From positions 35,740,536 through 35,804,535 of the forward strand of contig NC_067198.1 of NCBI RefSeq assembly GCF_000699445.3: 64,000 nucleotides of DNA. The letters are read 5' to 3'. The notes under the pieces were generated by a model. The model saw only the letters and a list, made by a program, of their open reading frames with translations, did not search any database and was not told the origin of the DNA. Both the position numbers and the translations under genes were made by a program. This stretch comes from Schistosoma haematobium. Taxonomy: Eukaryota; Platyhelminthes; Trematoda; Strigeidida; Schistosomatidae. Below, one piece after another: positions 11,905 to 24,759 of the stretch (its first letter is position 1; every line of letters begins with the position of its first letter).

Positions 11905-12130
11905 ATTTGAGTCTGTTATTACTCGTGGATGAGCATAGGCTGTCAACCAAAATCCTCCAACTAAATCTGTCCTTCACTCTCATTTACAGTTTTTCTCATA
12001 TACTACTCACGTCCTTGATATCCGTCTCCAATTCCCTATGCAATATGTTCCTTGGCATTACCCATTTTCCTGCAGGGTTTCAAATCAATGCTTGTCTCGT
12101 GGTGAAGTCTGATGATTTCTAAAATGTATG
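11905..12130 (-). pseudogene. RTE-clade retrotransposon, 3' terminal fragment
   Basis: The plus-strand order TCTGTTATTACTCGTGGATGA-GCATAGG ... TTTCAAATCAATGCTTGTCTCG ... GATGATTTCTAAAATGTATG is colinear with the 3' ends of the copies at 9.0, 19.6, 27.3 and 53.7 kb. It covers only the last codons of the element, which is in minus orientation. Confidence 0.75.
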
Positions 12131-14149
12131 TATTAACAGAATAGATCATAGAAACTTCCAGTTTATTTATTGAATTGTTTTGTCTTGAGACTAATCCAGT
12201 CAGAAATATAGTAATTTCTAATTATGAACTATCTGGACTATCCTAATACTAATGGAAACCACTGTGAATTCGATAATATGACATGACACACACACACACA
12301 CAATTCCCCAACAATGCTCCTCCAAACGATAGGACCCAAAACGACAAGTGGAATTCAGAAAAAGCTTAATATTCAACGAAAATAAAACTGACGCAGTACA
12401 ACTGTGAATAATCTCAACAAAACATGACCTTAAGGCACAGAAAAATAAGCAAACTGAAAGTGATTATAACCAATCGGAGAACAGCAATTCATGCAGACAT
12501 ATGAATAATGAATAATGTTACTGAAGAAGAGAAACTAAAATTTATTGACAAAAGCTAGATAACTTAAAATATTCCTAACATAAGCCCATTACCTTAGTGA
12601 ATGACACGGGTGAACTCCTTGAAGTGTTATTGATTTAGATTTGGATTGTTGATTGATACTGTGATATCTCAGGGGTAAGTCCTTATCAGGTGTATAACAT
12701 TCGAAGCATATATTGATAAACACTGTCATTTATTGATCTATCTGGAGTTAATAACCAAAAGAAGAAATCATTTTGTGAATCCTAGAGCTTCCGACAATCA
12801 TGTACAATGTACAAATATTCCCACTGACCTAAGAAATATTTAGCGGTTTTTGGTGATTCATCAGTAATGCGATCTGTCATATTCTGAATCGTTAGCTTTC
12901 TGAATAATGTTAGGTTGATATTCTCAAGATTCACTTGAAGATGTCTAATGGAACTCATTAAATGATACATTGTATAGTCCTCAGTGAAGAACCTAGAAAC
13001 AATGGTTTCTTCATTTAAAGTAGTGTGTTGATGGTGTGTATTCCACTGAAACATATTTCCCAATGAGATGTTAATAATAGATTAAAAATTTATCACTAAA
13101 ATCTACTGAACTGTTTTGAACATAAATTCGTTAGTTGTATGGTCTTGCATAAGAAGTGATCAAAGATGAGATTAGAGCGATATTTTCCCCACTAAATATA
13201 TTTTTTACAGGCTAAACTGGGACTGGATAGAGAAACCTGTTGGGTAGTGGAATACATGAGCTCACTAAGTTAAGTCTTCAATAAGAAAAGTCAGATTATA
13301 ACAATTGCAACGGACAAATTTACACAATTCATATATGTGATATCTAGTTCAAATTATTATCAACTTCCTACTGATTAAATTATGATAAACTTAATTATGC
13401 AGAAACCATCAGTTTACTGCATGGTGAAATATTTCATTCTAATACTTAAGTTCTCAGTACTACATCTATCAATCTCCTATACGGCTAAATTTAGGTGTTA
13501 CACTAAATGGGATACTGTCCAGTCAAAATAAATTTTTATTTGACATTAAACATTTATCTTTATCACTGGTATACACTAATTCCCATAGATCAGATGCATT
13601 TTTCTCATTTTAGAAAGGATTAAGTTCATTTATAAGAGTGAGTTCGTTAATTGAAAACAACAAAAAAAAGAATGTACACACAATCACAAATATTCTTCAC
13701 AATCATAATAAATTATTGAATTTTGTGAATTGAAATGGGGTTAATTCGTTGAGGTACTGGCTTTTAACTCTAGTCACTGAGACTAGTTCATTTTTTACAT
13801 TTGTTCATATCAGTTTAAGAGTGTATTTATAATTCACTCTTTCGCTCTTACAAATACACACACACATTCTTTATTCTGTATATATATTTTTTAAATAATA
13901 ATAATTTATAAATAAGTAGAAAATATGTATTGACATACTTCTAGAAAATGCTTATAGTTTGTTGAATACATTTTTAAAAACATCTACTCATTTCACTACA
14001 TTTGATCTCAAATGGTAAGCATTCATTTCTGTACAGCCATGACATTAAAGAATTTACTAGTTGGTATTAATTATAATTTGAGCTAAGTATTACTGAACAG
14101 TTCTTTCGTCACAGTATGGAACTACTCAAACTATATGGACAATGACTTG
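12131..14149. other. Non-coding DNA with one unassigned open frame
   Basis: It contains a short CA run (12288-12302) and a minus-strand open frame of 93 codons (12782-13063, MGNMFQWNTHHQHTTLNEET...). The frame's composition is less biased than that of its neighbours, but no domain is recognised and no splice context is visible. I would not call it a gene without transcript evidence. Confidence 0.35.
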
Positions 14150-14345
14150 AACTGTGAGCCTTCAGGTCTCATCATGAATCTTGGACGATTAAAATTCTAG
14201 AGTTTAAATCCAATGGTTCAATTCCATCTTCAATCAGTTTGTGAGATAGTGATGCAATCAATCATTGCAGTAGATGACAAACCAATCTGGACTCCACTAA
14301 TCACAACGTCTCACTTCAATTTCAGGAACATAGAGAAGTAATTTT
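14150..14345 (-). repeat. Decayed hammerhead SINE body
   Basis: It contains GGTTCAATTCCATCTTCAATC and ATCTGGACTCCACTAATCAC, words shared with the SINE body copies at 21.5, 31.9 and 37.5 kb. The ribozyme part is not recognisable. Confidence 0.4.
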
Positions 14346-14850
14346 ACTGGTATGCAAACTATTATAATTTAGTTAAAATAGTTTGGTGAAGATTTGCATT
14401 ATTTGTAGACTGTACTCGTCACAGGTTCATCTTAGTTGGGATAACACTGAAAGCTATAGAACGCTGGACAGTTATTTAAAAAACAACTTGATACTCTCTG
14501 TCTATTAATAATTCACGAACAGACGCCAGTCCTCAATTCTTTTTAATATGATCTTTCTTCAAAACAAATCAATTATATCAAACCCTCTTCTCCATCAGTG
14601 ATAACTAACCTTGAGATCACTTACTGAAATTCTAACAACAGCAAAATAGACCTGTATAATCGATAGAGAGTTAAATCATCAATGATCATAATCTATGAAT
14701 GATGTAGATGAAGAGTAAAAACCTACAATAAATTATTAAATTATTCAGTATTGAGTAGACTTAAGACACAACTAATTAACAGGACAAACATACAAGTCCA
14801 TTTAAATTTTTGATAAACATTTTAAAAGTTTTTCAATAAGATAAGCTGAA

Positions 14851-15147
14851 TTGAGAAGTAGTCATGCAGAAAAAACAAACAAACGGGGTTCAAACAAGAT
14901 CGTGAGATATACACTGAAAAGTGTACAAAATTTCATTTATGTTCAATTTCATTCTATCAAAGATAAAAGGTTGGAAGATAATGTCTTAGTTGACTTAGAG
15001 ATTTTGCTGTGTGGATTTTATAGGCAATTTAGATCGCAAACTGATATCAATCAAATAACCATTGAATTAATAAGATATCTCGAACTGAACAAAGAATATG
15101 AGTCGAACGGTACTTTTCCCGGTTTGAGTCATTCTCATAATGTGTAG
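14851..15147 (+). other. Unassigned 98-codon open frame
   Basis: The frame has no ATG at its beginning. It encodes a mixed-composition peptide (IVRYTLKSVQNFIYVQFHSI..., ...QITIELIRYLELNKEYE) that looks more protein-like than most frames nearby. No family is recognised. It could be an exon of an unseen gene or a relic of a mobile element, and nothing in the context decides this. Confidence 0.2.
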
Positions 15148-17300
15148 GTGTAATGTAACTAATTTATATAATTTCTTATTCATTTGATATGCACCAGCTC
15201 AAAACTACCCCCAACTAATGAGAGTTGATCATTCGGAATTTAACAGTTGTATTCAGTCTCTAATTACATGAATAATTGAAGTTTATATCATGTACACCTG
15301 TAAACAAACATTCTACTGACCAACTACTTCGTTAGTATATTCATATCACTGATTATCACTACAATGGATAATACTGTGTATATGTCGTCAATATCAACTT
15401 AATTTACTCGAAACATTCTGAGTTCAGCAGAATAAAAATACCTTGTAAACTTCGATAAAAGTCAACTGTCAAGTATTAGAGCATTTCACTTCACTTTAGT
15501 AACAGCAATAAATAATCATTTCTTGATAAAGTGATCAAAATTGTATAGTAAGAAAATTTGTTTAATTCTCCTATTTATTTTTGTCGTCATTTTTCAACAA
15601 CAAAAAAACCCCAATAAATTGAAATTGTATAAAACAAACCCGATAGGTTGTTTAACAAATAAATAGTTAAAATAAATTACATTCACTCTCTGATTGGTTA
15701 AAATAAACTAATCAGTTATTGGCTCATAAATGTATCAGTTTTCAATTATGAAAAAGTGGGGGGAGGAATAAACAACCGGTTAAATATGTCCACCCCCGAC
15801 ATTTTACAGAAAGTATCAGAGAGATTTTGTAAAAAAAAAAGGAAGAAACTGAAAATACTGTGGTATTTCTAACAGTGTGTGTGTGTGTGCATATCTTGTG
15901 ACCACGAACAGGGTCATATAATCCATTTATTGAGAAAATATCATAAGGGTCCTTGTTTATCAATGAATTTATTTCATTTCTGTCTGTATACAGGGTGTGT
16001 ATATATTAGCATAGAATTCATACAAATTCGCAATTCGATACATTTCTTGTCAATGAATGGTCAGTTATGATGTTCATGTTTTCATTCTGTTTGCTTGTAT
16101 TTTTATAACAGAATTTTTTCTAGCTTAGAAGGCAGTCAGTCAGTCAAATAAACGGAATTTTATTTTATTTTATTTGTTAATATCTCTGTTATTATTATTA
16201 TTACTATTATTATTATTATCATATAAAATAACACTCATTGTCTGCCTCCAAAATATACTATTTATCACGTGATTTTCACTATGCTCAGTAAGTCACCCCT
16301 ACCTCTATCGCAGAGTACAGAGGAAAATAAGATTTGACAATTCTCTTTACAATACATATAAACATAGATGAGAATATATGTGCATAGATATGTACTTATG
16401 CTTATAGTTTAAACTTGAAATGCTAAATTTCAACAGCTATACACGATAAAACTACATCAAACCAACCCACATTCATTACACTCAACTCTATATTTTTAAA
16501 GGAATACTGTATCTAGTTGAAAGCATAGGGGTGTTGGGTGAGTTTAGTGTGTATGTATGTGAGAGTGAACCAGTAGTTCATTAAAATAAATGGAACAATA
16601 CTAATTATAACAATGAGAATAAAAATATATCTGGATTAGAGTAGAATAAGGAGAACAATTCAAGAAAGATTGATCCATTATTATTCACAAGAGGAGGAAT
16701 ATTGTTAACATACACAAAATTACAACAATTATTCTGTTTGTTTGCTTTTCCTATCATAGAATAAAGAGTATGTATTAATTTTTACCAGAAAACATTGAAC
16801 TTGTAAAGAAGATTAAACAAACGAAATCAAATAAATAATTTAGCATTGTCTATGGAAATTTCTCAATAATTTGATGTTGATGACAATAATCATATTAATA
16901 TTTAAACATTATCAATGAAAATTGGATCCTTATTCATTTTTTAACCATTCCAATGTCAAATCAATGCAACAACACCAACAAGAACAAGAAAAAAGAACAC
17001 AAATTTAATGTAAACTATATTCGACTTTTAACTGGAAAGAGGAAAATCATTTCCATTTGGTTTTGTCAACTTACTTTCAGTTATCTATCACTTTTTTTCT
17101 AATATCATTTCTCATCTATTGATTGCCTATCACCATTTACTAATATTATTAAACTGAATATAAATCTTAGTAACAGTATGTGTATGTGTTTTCATTTGAT
17201 TATACACAAAATTTAATAAATTTCTTTAACGAAATTAATCACTGGTAAGTTATACATGAATTATGTTTTATGTATTACTTTAATATTTACCTCTCAAGAA
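15148..17300. other. AT-rich non-coding DNA
   Basis: Simple repeats occur, for example GTGTGTGTGTG near 15875, CAGTCAGTCAGTC near 16135 and ATT runs near 16190-16220. No gene recognised. Confidence 0.45.
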
Positions 17301-17339
17301 AATTTCATATTAAGATTGATTTATTGTGTAGAATTATAG

Positions 17340-17610
17340 TCACTGTTTCGTGCACGGGATTCGAACCCTGAACCTTCGGGCTTGCGTACGAACGCTTAAT
17401 TCTTAGACCGTTGGATTGGTATCCAACGGTGTTAATATCTAACTTCAACCAATTCACGAAATTGCGCGACAATCTGAGGAGTCCCATATTAGGATGACAC
17501 TGTTATCCAGTGCTTTCAGGTTTTCAATGGTGGTCTAACATCGGTCAATTCATGATCTTCATCAAAAACTTAACAATCTCCATAACCCCATACTGATAAT
17601 ATTCACTACT
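17340..17610. mobile_element. Head-to-head hammerhead SINE pieces
   Basis: The minus strand of 17345-17460 is a tRNA-like head with a perfect B box (GGTTCGAATCC), preceded in transcript order by AACACCGTTGGATACC. The plus strand from about 17470 carries the ribozyme region (CTGAGGAGTCCCATATTAGG ... ATCCAGTGCTTTCAGG) and tail up to ACAATCTCCATAACCCC. The two halves point away from each other, so this is a rearranged or doubly inserted copy. GAAA is mutated to GACA, so the ribozyme should be inactive. Confidence 0.75.
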
Positions 17611-19600
17611 CAGATTCATTTCAATTGTAGTTATATAGAAAACACATCAAGAGTGAGATAGTCATTAGTAATGACAAGTGGATAATTGTCGAGCTCAAGT
17701 GTAAATTACTTAAATGTGAAGTATGCACTGTTAATCATTGGATTAGTGAATGTAATCGTTAAACATTTGTCTCCAGATCTTAGGACTATCACTTGAATCC
17801 GTGGTAAAGTATTGGAAGCGCATAACTAAATAATTCCATACTAGTATATGACATCAATCCAATGTCTTTGATTTAGAGTCCTACTAGAACTGAGACAAAT
17901 TTATCATGAATTTAACTGATATTTGCCTGCCATTTCATTTGTGAACAAGAATATCTTTTGTTATAAGAAGCAAACAGAGGAAAGACATGCTTTCGTCATA
18001 ACTCTCGCTTGTTCTTCCATTAATCTAATTATTTAGAATGTTTGAGAAGAAAAAAAGTTTATTAATTCTTCAAATCTTTTTCAACATGCAAACTTTAATT
18101 CAGGGGTTCAAACCAAAGAAATTACAAATCGTTAATTATGTTAAATTAAATCATTATTGTTTCATTTTAATATTGATCTCCTACAAGAACTATACCCAAA
18201 AAACTTTATTATACTTATGTTAAGTTAGAATTCAATAGTTTATATTTGTTTCTCATATTGTTCTCAATCAATTAGATCTATCATTATACATTTGCTGAAT
18301 TTTTTTTTGGATTGAAAAAAGATCATGATGTTTATTATCAAGTTACTGTTTCCAACTCAAACATGACTGAATCTACATTAGTTGAGTACATTTTTGTAGA
18401 AGAAGATGACTAAAAAGGAAAAAGCACTTCTCAGCAAGTCACTACAAACCACATTTGTAATAATAACTACAACGTAAATAGATAAAATTATTCTATTTAT
18501 TTAAGTGAATTATTTCCAAAAGATATTGATTAATCTAAAATGGATGGAGACAGTGTGTGTGTGAGAGAGAGAGTAAGAGAGAGAGAAAGACAAGGGATCG
18601 CCATCAATAACTGGTATAAATTCATGAAATTCTTTTTTTTAGATATAAAAAATGAATTCTAACTCACAAGGATTGTTTTATTTTCATTGAGAATTTGAAT
18701 AATTAAATATTTAATTGATAAAATTGATGATTATAAATTTTAATAGAACATTTCTTAGAATCTAGTTGTAGTCATTAACATGATCACATTGTGGACAATC
18801 ATTTGAAATTTAATTTCTGTGTAATTTGAATAAGATACTTGTTCTGAAGAGATTTTTTAATAATGGGTGGGGATCAAACCATAATAGGATCTTGAATACA
18901 TATATGAACATAACTACTGTTTAATGGTTCCTCATGGTTTTCGATTGAGAATAAATCCACAGAAAAATTCAATCTTGACTAACTTCAATCGGTCATAATT
19001 GTCTACAACGTTAAGTAATTAACTGAATTGGACACTGTTTCTTTTTCTATTGATTATGATTTTTAATTCTATTAACTAAAAATCAGTTATTCTTTACACG
19101 AACCACTGAAAATTGGTCATTATTTAATTGAAATGATTTCATGGTAATTACTTGAATATAGAGAAGATAATCGTGTTACAAATTAATCTTTTAATTTAGG
19201 TAATATTCAAAGAAACAAGATGTTCTTTGCTGTGAATGTTCAGTTCTCTTTGGTTTTCAGTGATGCCTTAACTAAGATTTGTCTGTGACGAATGCCTTTT
19301 GCAGGCTATGAAAATGCAACTTATTTAATCTACAATTTATTAGTAAGAAACTAATTTTACTGGAATGAAAATAATATGAATAATTGTTTTCATTCTACGT
19401 TGAAATAAGCAGTCACATTTAGAGGCTAGTTTCACCTACATTAATTTACGTAGAAATCTATATAAATATTAAAGAACAAAACAAATGAAAGTTAGCAATT
19501 AATTAAATGAATTTGCAAAATATAGAATTGTCATATTTCAAATTAATAATGTTAAAGTTTATTGATTAATATAAAAACTTAATTTTTACCGTGATATTAC
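17611..19600. other. AT-rich non-coding DNA
   Basis: A GT/GA-rich simple repeat lies at about 18553-18592. No gene or named repeat seen. Confidence 0.45.
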
Positions 19601-19604
19601 ATCA

Positions 19605-20098
19605 AGATTACACTTGTTACCCCTCGTGGAGGAGCATAGGCCATTCACAAACATTCTCCGGCCAACTCTCTTCTAGACAAATATTTTCAGTCGTTTTCAC
19701 CTGCTATTTATCCTTTTCATGTCTGCTTACAATTTTCGACGCCATGTGTTCTTTGATCTTTCACTTTTCTGCTTCCTTTTAAGATTCCAAGTTAGTGTTC
19801 GCCTCGTGATACAGTCTTATGATTTCCGTAATGTATGCCCTATCCACTTCCAACGTCTTGACGTTTGTACTGAAAACTCTGACTTTGATGTTGAGTTATT
19901 GACAGTTGTTTTGAGTTTCATATATTTTTCAGTTGTAGAAGTTCTGTCCTTACTTTGCCAATCCTTGAATTTACATCTGCATGTAGGTCCTTCTTGTTTG
20001 TCAACGGTATTGTTCAAATATGTTAAAGTTTCGATCACTTACAGAGTTTCTTCAGTAAGTGTGAGTGTGTTGATGCTCTCCGTGTTATATTTTTCATA
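19605..20098 (-). pseudogene. RTE-clade retrotransposon fragment with internal deletion
   Basis: Minus-strand reading includes [14 protein letters not shown] near 19820-19860, and upstream the segment that aligns to LNTNVKT of the 54-kb copy. The two are joined directly, deleting about 60-70 codons (LLYGSETW through the EEEIRK region). The join lies in AAGACG, a word present at both ends in the intact order, so a short-homology deletion is likely. The catalytic region is missing. Confidence 0.8.
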
Positions 20099-20297
20099 AG
20101 AGAAATAATTATTCCTCAGTTTATTTCATTCTAAGAATTCTACTTGAAATCCAAAATCCAATTTTCTTTCTGACGAGTTTGTGAACATTTCTTCTAAAAA
20201 AAGAGTGATGTATAATAAAAATAGAATTTATGCGAATATTCGTCAAGATTAGAACGAATAGTTTGACAGAAATTGAGCGCCGAGTATAGAGAAGTCA

Positions 20298-20630
20298 TTA
20301 TATGTGAAAATTATATTTTAAATAATCTCAGCGATTGAAATTTAAAATTAATTCCAACGTCTCGGTCAGCTAACTTGTCTGGACTTCTTCAGGATAACAA
20401 TCAAAATCAAAATCATCAAAGAAATATTTAGCTTTTGACTTATCCTATTTTACAAAATCAACTTCCAAATATGATTGGTTTAACACAGTATAGTTTCGAT
20501 TGTTAAAATAGCTATATATTTCGTTGATTATTTTGATATTGATTATTACCCTGAAGAAGTCCAGACAAGTTAGCTGGACGAAACGTTGGAACCATTTTAA
20601 AATTATTTCAAATATAATTTTCACATATAA
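20298..20630. mobile_element. Penelope-like inverted repeat with hammerhead-like motif
   Basis: Two arms, about 20298-20440 and 20500-20630, are inverted copies with a short spacer. Each contains a conserved word: CTGAAGAAGTCCAGA, a loop, TCTAGCTGGACGAAACGTTGG-like (right arm 20551-20590 on plus, left arm 20351-20393 on minus). Paired CCAG/CTGG before GAAAC after CTGAAGA resembles the hammerhead-like motif of Penelope-like retroelements. No reverse transcriptase is present. A single-arm copy lies at 34930-35118. Naming it Penelope-like is inference. Confidence 0.55.
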
Positions 20631-20639
20631 AAATAGAAT

Positions 20640-21280
20640 TGTTCATGATTAAAATATACACAATTTTAATAGAAATTTCATTAGAAATTAGTTGTATAAT
20701 TAATAGTTTTGTTAAAAATATATTCATGTAAACGATATCAGTAGTATATTTCCAGAGTAGAATTAATTTCATTTATTTTATCAATTAAAAATCATATCAG
20801 AAGATTTAATACAATCCAATACAAAATAATGAATTAAGATATAAGTGAATAAACTACTAGTATATCCACATTTAAACTATGCATATTTGATTCTTTAGAG
20901 TATTCATGATTATATGACTGAGTTCATTAAATTACTGTACATTATTTGTCACCATGTTCAGTTACTAGGTAATCTTATTAAAATTTCAACTGACAAATCT
21001 TTTTTCAATCTATCCTATTCCTCATTTATAATACATTAGATTAGTGAATAAATGCAACAAATGAAGTGTATCTAGTTGAAGGCTTTTAACTATTACAACT
21101 TTATGTCTGGTTAACAACAATTTATCTGACGTTGTATTAAGAATTAAAAAGTTTGAATAATTCAAAACTATATTTCAATCACTCTAATATTATAACTGGG
21201 GACATTTTTATTATCAAGATAGTTTCAATGTGTACACATAATTTTAACAGTTGAATTCAGTAGTCGGTATACATTAGATC
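20640..21280. other. AT-rich non-coding DNA
   Basis: No feature recognised. Confidence 0.4.
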
Positions 21281-21289
21281 AACATTTAA

Positions 21290-21710
21290 AACTTGGAAGT
21301 ACTAATCGGTTATGTCTTATTAGTATGGGACTCCTCACCAGTAAGGTCAAGATCCCGCACACAAGACCAGAACTCTAGAGCATTGAGCCGGCGTCCAACG
21401 ATGTTAATGTATAACTTTAATCAATCCATGATCTTTTGCAACCCTTCATCCATTGTCTGAGGTGGATAACTTTCCCACACCCGACATGGATTGGACTCCA
21501 CTGATCACTGTTTCTCACTAGAACTCCAGGAGCTCCATATTGAATCCAGTCACTAGTGAGCACATGATTGTTATCGAAATGGTGATTTGTGGAGATTGTA
21601 GTATTTTCCTTGTTGAATTCAAGATTCAATCTAATCTAGACCACCACTGAAGACCTGGAAGTACTGAAAGGCTGTTTCATCCTACTATGGAACTCCTCGG
21701 CAATGCGTCG
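21290..21710 (-). mobile_element. Tandem hammerhead SINE unit (ribozyme-monomer-ribozyme)
   Basis: On the minus strand there are two ribozyme regions in the same orientation. Their CUCCUC words (plus strand) lie at 21693 and 21331, about 362 nt apart. Between them lies one complete unit: tail, body (CTCCTGGAGTTCTAGTGAGA..., ...GACAATGGATGAAGGGTTGC), tRNA-like head. This is the layout expected of a multimer-derived, retrozyme-like copy. The upstream ribozyme has U4 to C (GCCGAGGAG) and the downstream one C3 to G (GGTGAGGAG), so both are predicted inactive. Confidence 0.75.
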
Positions 21711-22199
21711 GCTAAATGTTATCAATTGTCATTTTGTTAATCAATGTCAGTAAGTACAAACAAAGAATTTTATATCCACCTGTATATTGTCTTTAAGCAT
21801 TTCAACATACAGTCTAGTGATAAGTATCCTAGAATTGGAATTGTTTGGAAGTTTTTTTTAGTACAGGAACGATATTGATTAGCAAATGGATGTATAGTTT
21901 ACCATAAACTTCACTCATTTCCACCTATGGATCAGTTTACGAATAACATGAAAAAAATAATTGTAGTTTAAATTTATTATTTATACCCACCCCAACAACA
22001 ATGATATAGTTTTTCACACCTTATGCTTTTGCACTCAAACCTATCTCCCAGTTATTATTATTATTATTATCGTTTTAAGATGAATATTAAAGTTAATAAT
22101 TTGTGCAGTGATTACCTTTTTAATAACAATGAACTCTACTAATCATCCTAAGATCAATAAAATAATATCACTTTTTTATATTTATGGTCATATAAAATT

Positions 22200-22340
22200 T
22201 ACTGGTTGAAATCATGAGTCAATTGAAGCCAGACCACTATGAAAAACCCGGGATCACTAGACGGCCGTTTTGTCCTAGCATGGGATTTCAACCAGTGAAA
22301 TTTCTAAAATCTCCACAAAACTCATTCTGATATGAAATTT
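22200..22340 (-). repeat. Hammerhead SINE fragment
   Basis: GAAGCCAGACCACTATGAAAA..., ATCACTAGACGGCCGTTTTG-TCCTAGCATGGGATT is the minus-strand ribozyme 3' part. The core strand is lost. A short plus-strand tail piece (AAAATCTCCACAAAACTCATTCTGATA) follows. Confidence 0.65.
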
Positions 22341-23649
22341 ATTTTTAGTGGTAAATAAGTGAAAACTTATCTTTTTAATATGTCATTTTGATCAGTTAAT
22401 AATTAAACAACGTAACAAACTATTATAATAGGAGATTATATACATTTTTTCTTCTTATATTATTCAATGGATTCTAATTCCATGATTCCAACACAATGTA
22501 TTTATTTACCATAGGACTTATAGTATCATTATTTCTTGATTCTTTTTTGAAAAGTTCAAGGAGAAAAATGGAGTTTAAAAGGTGTTTAAATTAAAATGGA
22601 GTAATTTCTTACTTCTCTGTGTAGTTTTATTAATAATTCTCTAATTGGTTACAATTATTGGTGAGAATCTGCTTCATGTAATCGATATCGTGTAGATATT
22701 TTGATATATAATACATAACTTCAGCCACAGTCTAACTCGATGCATGATATTAGAAAGTGTACGAATAGATAGGAACAGTTTAACTAAGATATAACCTCAG
22801 CCCGTGAAGTTATTATCTACTGGACTAAAGATTGTAGGTAAGTGAAGACTATTTGTATTGGAAATGGTGGGTGAACATATTGAATAATATGACTTAGAAT
22901 TGGTGGAAATGGTATAAACCTACTCCATTTATGTTTTTCCTCCGATCTTGAATTTCGTAATTGCCTTATACTCATCTATTCCATGAATTCGTTTCTTCTT
23001 CTCGAAATATATTGTCTATATTTTATATTTTCTACTACCACTGATATGATATTATTACGTCTGCTATTCTAATATTTGTTTTGGTAATATTATCTCACTG
23101 TTTGATGGTAGCTACGTTCTACTTTGCATATGACTGACTGACTGATTATATCAAAACATTGACTAAAGTAATCAACAAATGGAAACAACTCAGTAATAAC
23201 TAATTTTTAGAAATATTAATTCATATTTTGTCAAAGATGCTTTTAAATCGTATTTGAATGTTAAAAATATTGTCACATGAATCCACTTGATACAATTAGG
23301 AGCAGTCGGAAAATAAATTCGCCTAAACTTGTTGTCAAGTTTCGAACACCCAGTTTATTATTACTATTATTACCGACCTTTTATTGAAACACTTATCCAC
23401 TTCTCTCATGGAACACTAAAATTATAACCAGCTTTTAGACCGTCATCATTCTGCAAGTATTGAATAATAAATTTAGTCAGTTAATTCATGATATAAAAAT
23501 CAAAAAAATAATTTACAATGTCAGAGGATCTTGGGGTTCTGTAAAATTACAAGAAGGTTATAAATTTATTGAAAAATCAATATCCAGACAACCAGATAAA
23601 GGATGAATTTATCAAGAACACTAGACTGTTAAACGTATTATTTTCACCG
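22341..23649. other. AT-rich non-coding DNA
   Basis: No gene or named repeat recognised. Confidence 0.4.
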
Positions 23650-23745
23650 TCAAAATCATGAAATAATCTTAGCTAGACCACTATAAACCACTAGAAGCAA
23701 TAGATGACTGTTTCATCATAGTATGAGACTCTTTACCAGTGTGAA
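23650..23745 (-). repeat. Hammerhead SINE fragment
   Basis: CTTAGCTAGACCACTATAAA..., GACTGTTTCATCATAGTATGAG-ACTCTTTACCAGTGTG matches the ribozyme region on the minus strand, decayed. Confidence 0.6.
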
Positions 23746-24759
23746 TCCTTAACTATATATTCTTGTATTTTTAGAAAATCTTTATTAGGGAAGTTGAGGA
23801 ACAATTGCTGACGAAAGCTACTAAGTAAACAATCTCATAAAGTTTAAAATTGATGATATACAAATGTTTTTCAAAAAAATTCCAGGTGATTTATGTGTTT
23901 TCTTTTTAAAACTATTTAGTTATTCATTGAGCACTACTAATATGAAACAGAACGTCTTGAATGTAGAACTTTCGTTAGAAATTTATTTACTTCCAGTTTT
24001 TTTCCACTGATTTACCAAGAAAGAAAAATGATGATGAAAATGTAAAATAAACCTCTTAAAATTCTCCCCTCCCCTCCACTTCGTATAATCACAGTCTCCT
24101 CAATTTGTTGTTTCACTATAATTATAAATTTAGCGAGAAAATAGCTGTAAAATATTAACTTCAACAACTCACATACTCATATACACTGGTGGACTCATTT
24201 CATTCATCATATATTATTCTTATAAGTGATTAACTCTATACCCCCCTTGCCGCTGCTCTTGTACTTACTTCTGTTTCCTTTTTTTATAAAAACCAAAACA
24301 TCAACATTCAACTGAACCAACAACAAAACAACTAAACATTTAAGATCCTGCTGTCTTAATTAAAACAAGAAATCTCAGTGAATTTTATAATAGTGAAAAG
24401 GTTTATTTCTTTAAATAAAATATAGAAGGAAAAAAAAATGCAAATTATAATTATTCCTCTACGGTAAAAATGACGATAGATTAGAAGCTTAAAAGATACC
24501 TGATCAGAACAAGAATCATCATAATGCCCAGCTGCTTATTTATTTTCATGAATAGTCGAGAGAAACAAAAAAAACGGACAAACAAATAAACAAACAAACA
24601 TTTAACACCAATTCTTAACTGTTTAAATCGTTTAATGCGGACTACACACACACACACACACACGCACATGTAAGCACAAACATCATTAATGAAAATTAGT
24701 GTAAATAAAAATAATTATTATTCAATTAAGAATATTTAAATTATCATTCACATATTTGC
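23746..24759. other. Non-coding DNA with simple repeats
   Basis: An AC run at about 24645-24663 explains the valine/cysteine-repeat open frame on the opposite strand. No gene. Confidence 0.45.

Noticed and set aside
17345..17460. Possible tRNA gene on the minus strand (perfect B box)
   Set aside because: The B box is embedded in a SINE head, the A box is poor, I could not fold a full cloverleaf, and SINE sequence flanks it.
21290..21710. CRISPR-like array (repeated ribozyme units)
   Set aside because: Only two units of about 360 nt, degenerate, in a eukaryotic genome, with SINE structure. Not a CRISPR.
24481..24669. Cys/Val-repeat open frame on the minus strand
   Set aside because: It is created by the AC/GT dinucleotide run at 24645-24663, with no protein-like remainder.
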